DNA of 64,000 nucleotides from Hevea brasiliensis (Eukaryota; Streptophyta; Magnoliopsida; Malpighiales; Euphorbiaceae): the NCBI RefSeq assembly GCF_030052815.1, contig NC_079507.1, positions 13,972,141 to 14,036,140 on the forward strand, in the 5' to 3' direction. Shown in pieces: positions 61,264-64,000 of this stretch. The notes beneath the pieces are model-generated. The model searched no databases and had not been told where the DNA came from. It was given only the letters and a program-made list of their open reading frames with translations. The position numbers were made by a program, and so were the translations under genes. Each line of letters starts with the position of its first letter. The first letter of the stretch is position 1.

Positions 61264-63142
61264 AATACCCCCTAACTCGAACCTTTGATGGTCTTTAAGC
61301 AAAATAGAAATTAGACATGTGAGGGGTATCTTCCTTTTGGATTAACAAGATTTGAAATTTTGGTCTTTTTAATGATAACCTCAAAAGGATCAACATGTCA
61401 ACAACTTATCAAAATGCCAAGAGGTCAAATATTCATTGTATGTACTGATATTTGGCAAAGTGTAGATCATCAACCCAAAACTATGTACACAGACACCAGT
61501 TACAGTAAATTGCTTTACTTAAATAAGCACATGTACACTTAGCAACCTCTAATGCCTCTCTATGTGAATGTATTGAATTAATTCTTCCAAAGTCCCATAG
61601 TCAGACCTCCTAATCTTTATCTCCACTAATGAAGCTCGCACTATCAAAAGATCAAAAGGTCTTTTCATAAGGTTGTAATGGGGTTGAAGGGTAATAATGT
61701 GGCATTCAAAGAAAAAGGATATAAGGTAACCAAAGTATGAGAGCTATTAATCTATAAAAGATCAAGATAAACTAGAATTTTTCTCTCTTATTATTTATTT
61801 ATTATTTATGGAGAGAAGAAATTTACAAATTAATTATAGTGCTAGTCTACTTCTTGAAAATCGAACAGGGACTTTATTTATACTTTTGGATTTATTACAC
61901 TTATCCCTCTTTTGATTCCACCCCAAAACTCATTCTTTGAACACTTGGGTGGATTTATTTCATTGTGATTTATTTTCACAGACTAGCACTTTTATTTTAT
62001 TTCTTTCTCCATTTTTTTTTTATTATCTAGTGTGCCTCTCACTTTAATAGACAATCTCTCTCATAAGGGTTTGTTAAGTGCTTGGGCTAAGGCTAGGTGA
62101 ATAATGTGGGTTAACAAAGAAAATATATATAGTTAAAAATATAGGCTTAAGTTGGCTACAAGGGATAATTTTAACTAAGCTGGCTATGGCTATCAAGTGT
62201 ATGCAAGGATTTTGCCTTAATAAGTTTAAAAGATCTGTTCTAGAACATGGTGAGACAATTAGAAAATCACAACCAAGCACGTATACTTGTTCCAAGAACT
62301 CACAATTTTATTGTAATAGAATAATGCTCACATGCCTAGGAAGAATAATCTATTCCATTATAAACATTCTTCCCCCTGTACTTTTCAAAGCAATTAACAC
62401 ATTAGGTCTCTCAAAGTTACTTCAATCATCCATCAAAATAATGCTTATCATGGTCTAGAATGCATGAGTTAAAAAATTAAAATAAATATAAAATTTTGCC
62501 TAAAATGCTTAATAAAAATGTAAGAATGTAATGCTAAACTTAAAATGCAAATGCACAAATGCAAGGTAGAAATTAAAATGCAAATATTGCACCCCCAAAC
62601 TCAAAATTGACATTGTCATCAGTGTGAGAGTCAGATGAATAATGCTAGGAACTTTATAGAATAGATATAGAATAAGATTTATAAACTAAATAATAAGGAA
62701 AAGATGTAAACATTAAAATAAATATTAACTTCCAAAATAGTTATAAAATATGACAATAGAAAGCAAAGTATCCATGTATAAATGGATCATGTACTAAGTC
62801 TAAACATAATTGCTAGGTTCTTAATGGCTTAGTTTAAAAAGCTTTTGAGGGTGATGATGGGCTAGAGTCACGCTCAACAAGGAGAAGGTCGAGCTTGGCA
62901 TGTGCTTATTGCAGGCTATCCTCCAAGTTTTGGAATCACTGCATGAATGTTGCCTCCATCCTTTTTAAGTGAATCAATATGGGTAGTTCGAGCAGGTGCT
63001 GGAACTAGAGGTTGAACATGTGCTAGTGAAGCATTCATCAATGGATTTGCTTTTTCCTGCTGCTACTGCTCACCTTGTGCTTACTCTTCTGCTAGGGCTT
63101 GCTCCTCTTGTTTTGCTCTTGGATTGACATTTTCATTCATCT
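61264..63142 (-). mobile_element. Non-coding internal region of the minus-strand element
   Basis: No pol motif was found on either strand. The element strand contains GAGTTTGGGGGTGCAATA near 62588, a phrase typical of the long 3' non-coding part of large Tat/Athila-type gypsy elements. The region ends abruptly at a further LTR at 63143. The family placement is tentative. Confidence 0.45.
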
Positions 63143-64000
63143 TGTGACACTCCTTACTCGTCTACAGTATAGCCAAATAAGATATGCCACACAGTGTGCC
63201 GGAACACCATATTTTGTCTCAATTATTTTTATCCTTCCTTAATTTATTTCTTCATGGTTATGAAGTGCAATTTGTGAAATTTAACTCATTTAAGTCATTT
63301 ATTGAAATTTTAAATTCATTTGAGGTTTCAAAAATTTTTATAGAAAATCTGGCAGAGTACCGGCTAAAAATGGAGAAAACAGCTCTTCGAAACCTATGAA
63401 AAACACTTCAAATAGTCATTCTATCCCACAACTCCCAATTATCACATCAATTTTCAACAATTTCTCAATAATTCTTCCATTTGTCATTCATTCATTTAAC
63501 ATCATAATCATGTACATTTCATTTATAAACACAAATTTACAAATACTGACATTCATATCAAATTATATTACATAAGTTTTAATTTATACATGAGAAAATA
63601 AAAGTTTGATTACAAATAGTACAAACAGTATAAAATACCAAAATGGGACCTAGTGTCCTACCAATGCACTGTAGCCTATGAGGTGACATGGATACTATGC
63701 AGAACTGTGAACGGCCTCACCCAGTCTGTGGTCTACTAGGCTCTCTGTCCAAATCTTCAGTACCTACGCATTGCAAAAGCGACGCGCTAAGCATAAAACT
63801 TAGTGGTGCCAATAATACAAGAAAATATAATATGCAAATAAAAATAAAAATTTCCTAGTTATTGTGTTTATAAGAAATAAATAATTACTAACTTATTGTT
63901 TAGTCGAAGGCTAATTACATTTTATGATATTAACTCCTTCTAACATTTTATTAATCGTTTTCTTGATGATTTTGAGCTTCTTTTTATTGTAATCATTCTT
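63143..64000 (-). repeat. Partial LTR related to gypsy C
   Basis: It starts TGTGACACTCCTTACTCG and follows the gypsy C LTR through CTACAGTATA, GGCAGAGTACCGGCTAAAAA, CCTAGTGTCCTACCAATGCA and GCTAAGCATAAAACTTAGTG, with many differences. It is an older or sister subfamily and runs off the window edge. Confidence 0.85.

Noticed and set aside
61360..62458. Open frames of 60-90 codons near the right end
   Set aside because: They have no motif or codon structure and lie inside probable non-coding retroelement sequence.

Overview
This is plant nuclear DNA: strongly AT-rich, with one spliced protein gene and a very large block of LTR retrotransposons carrying tRNA-Met primer sites, gag-pol relics and plant-type gypsy/copia domains. 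It looks like a repeat-rich eudicot, perhaps a woody species such as a Euphorbiaceae tree. That last step is a weak inference from the general look of the elements, not from a marker gene.

Layout. 1-7132 is gene-free AT-rich DNA holding a short inverted-repeat element (51-384), a decayed CACTA-like repeat region (about 1560-2867) and an unusual CAATTG-rich array (about 3520-5170). 7133-12327 is the only convincing cellular gene: six coding exons on the + strand giving 213 residues, a small charged protein of unknown function. Its fourth intron is an AT-AC intron of the minor (U12) class. 12328-14221 is intergenic.

From 14222 to 59863 the window is one nested stack. A LINE reverse-transcriptase relic (14222-14605) is cut by a CACTA DNA transposon (14606-15312, resuming 59350-59863). 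The CACTA is cut by copia element A1 (+, 15313-59344). A1's 5' LTR is cut by gypsy element B (+, 15858-50193). B's 5' LTR is cut by a second copia of the same family, A2 (-, 16649-41425). A2 carries two further insertions: gypsy C (-, 17825-28974) in its 3' LTR, and a 3.65-kb solo LTR of the B family (-, 30396-34045) in its RNase H region. Every LTR insertion in the stack is bounded by a 5-bp target duplication that I could read (CTATT/CTGTT, TCCTA, AAAAA, ATAAA, ATCTG). Their removal rejoins each interrupted host in the right order. From 59864 there is a probable minus-strand gypsy-like element with a 1.4-kb LTR, itself cut at 63143 by an LTR related to gypsy C that runs off the window.

None of the retroelements looks fully coding. 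They have TAG stops at former Gln/Trp codons, lost protease segments, and in both copia copies a changed catalytic integrase residue. Gypsy C is the youngest, but parts of it show a systematic confusion at CAG/CTG sites that looks like a base-calling or polishing fault at methylated CHG sites rather than mutation. I found no new defence, metabolic or RNA-based system. The most interesting items are the AT-AC intron, the fully resolvable nest, the CAG/CTG anomaly, and the repeated modules inside the LTRs and copia leaders.
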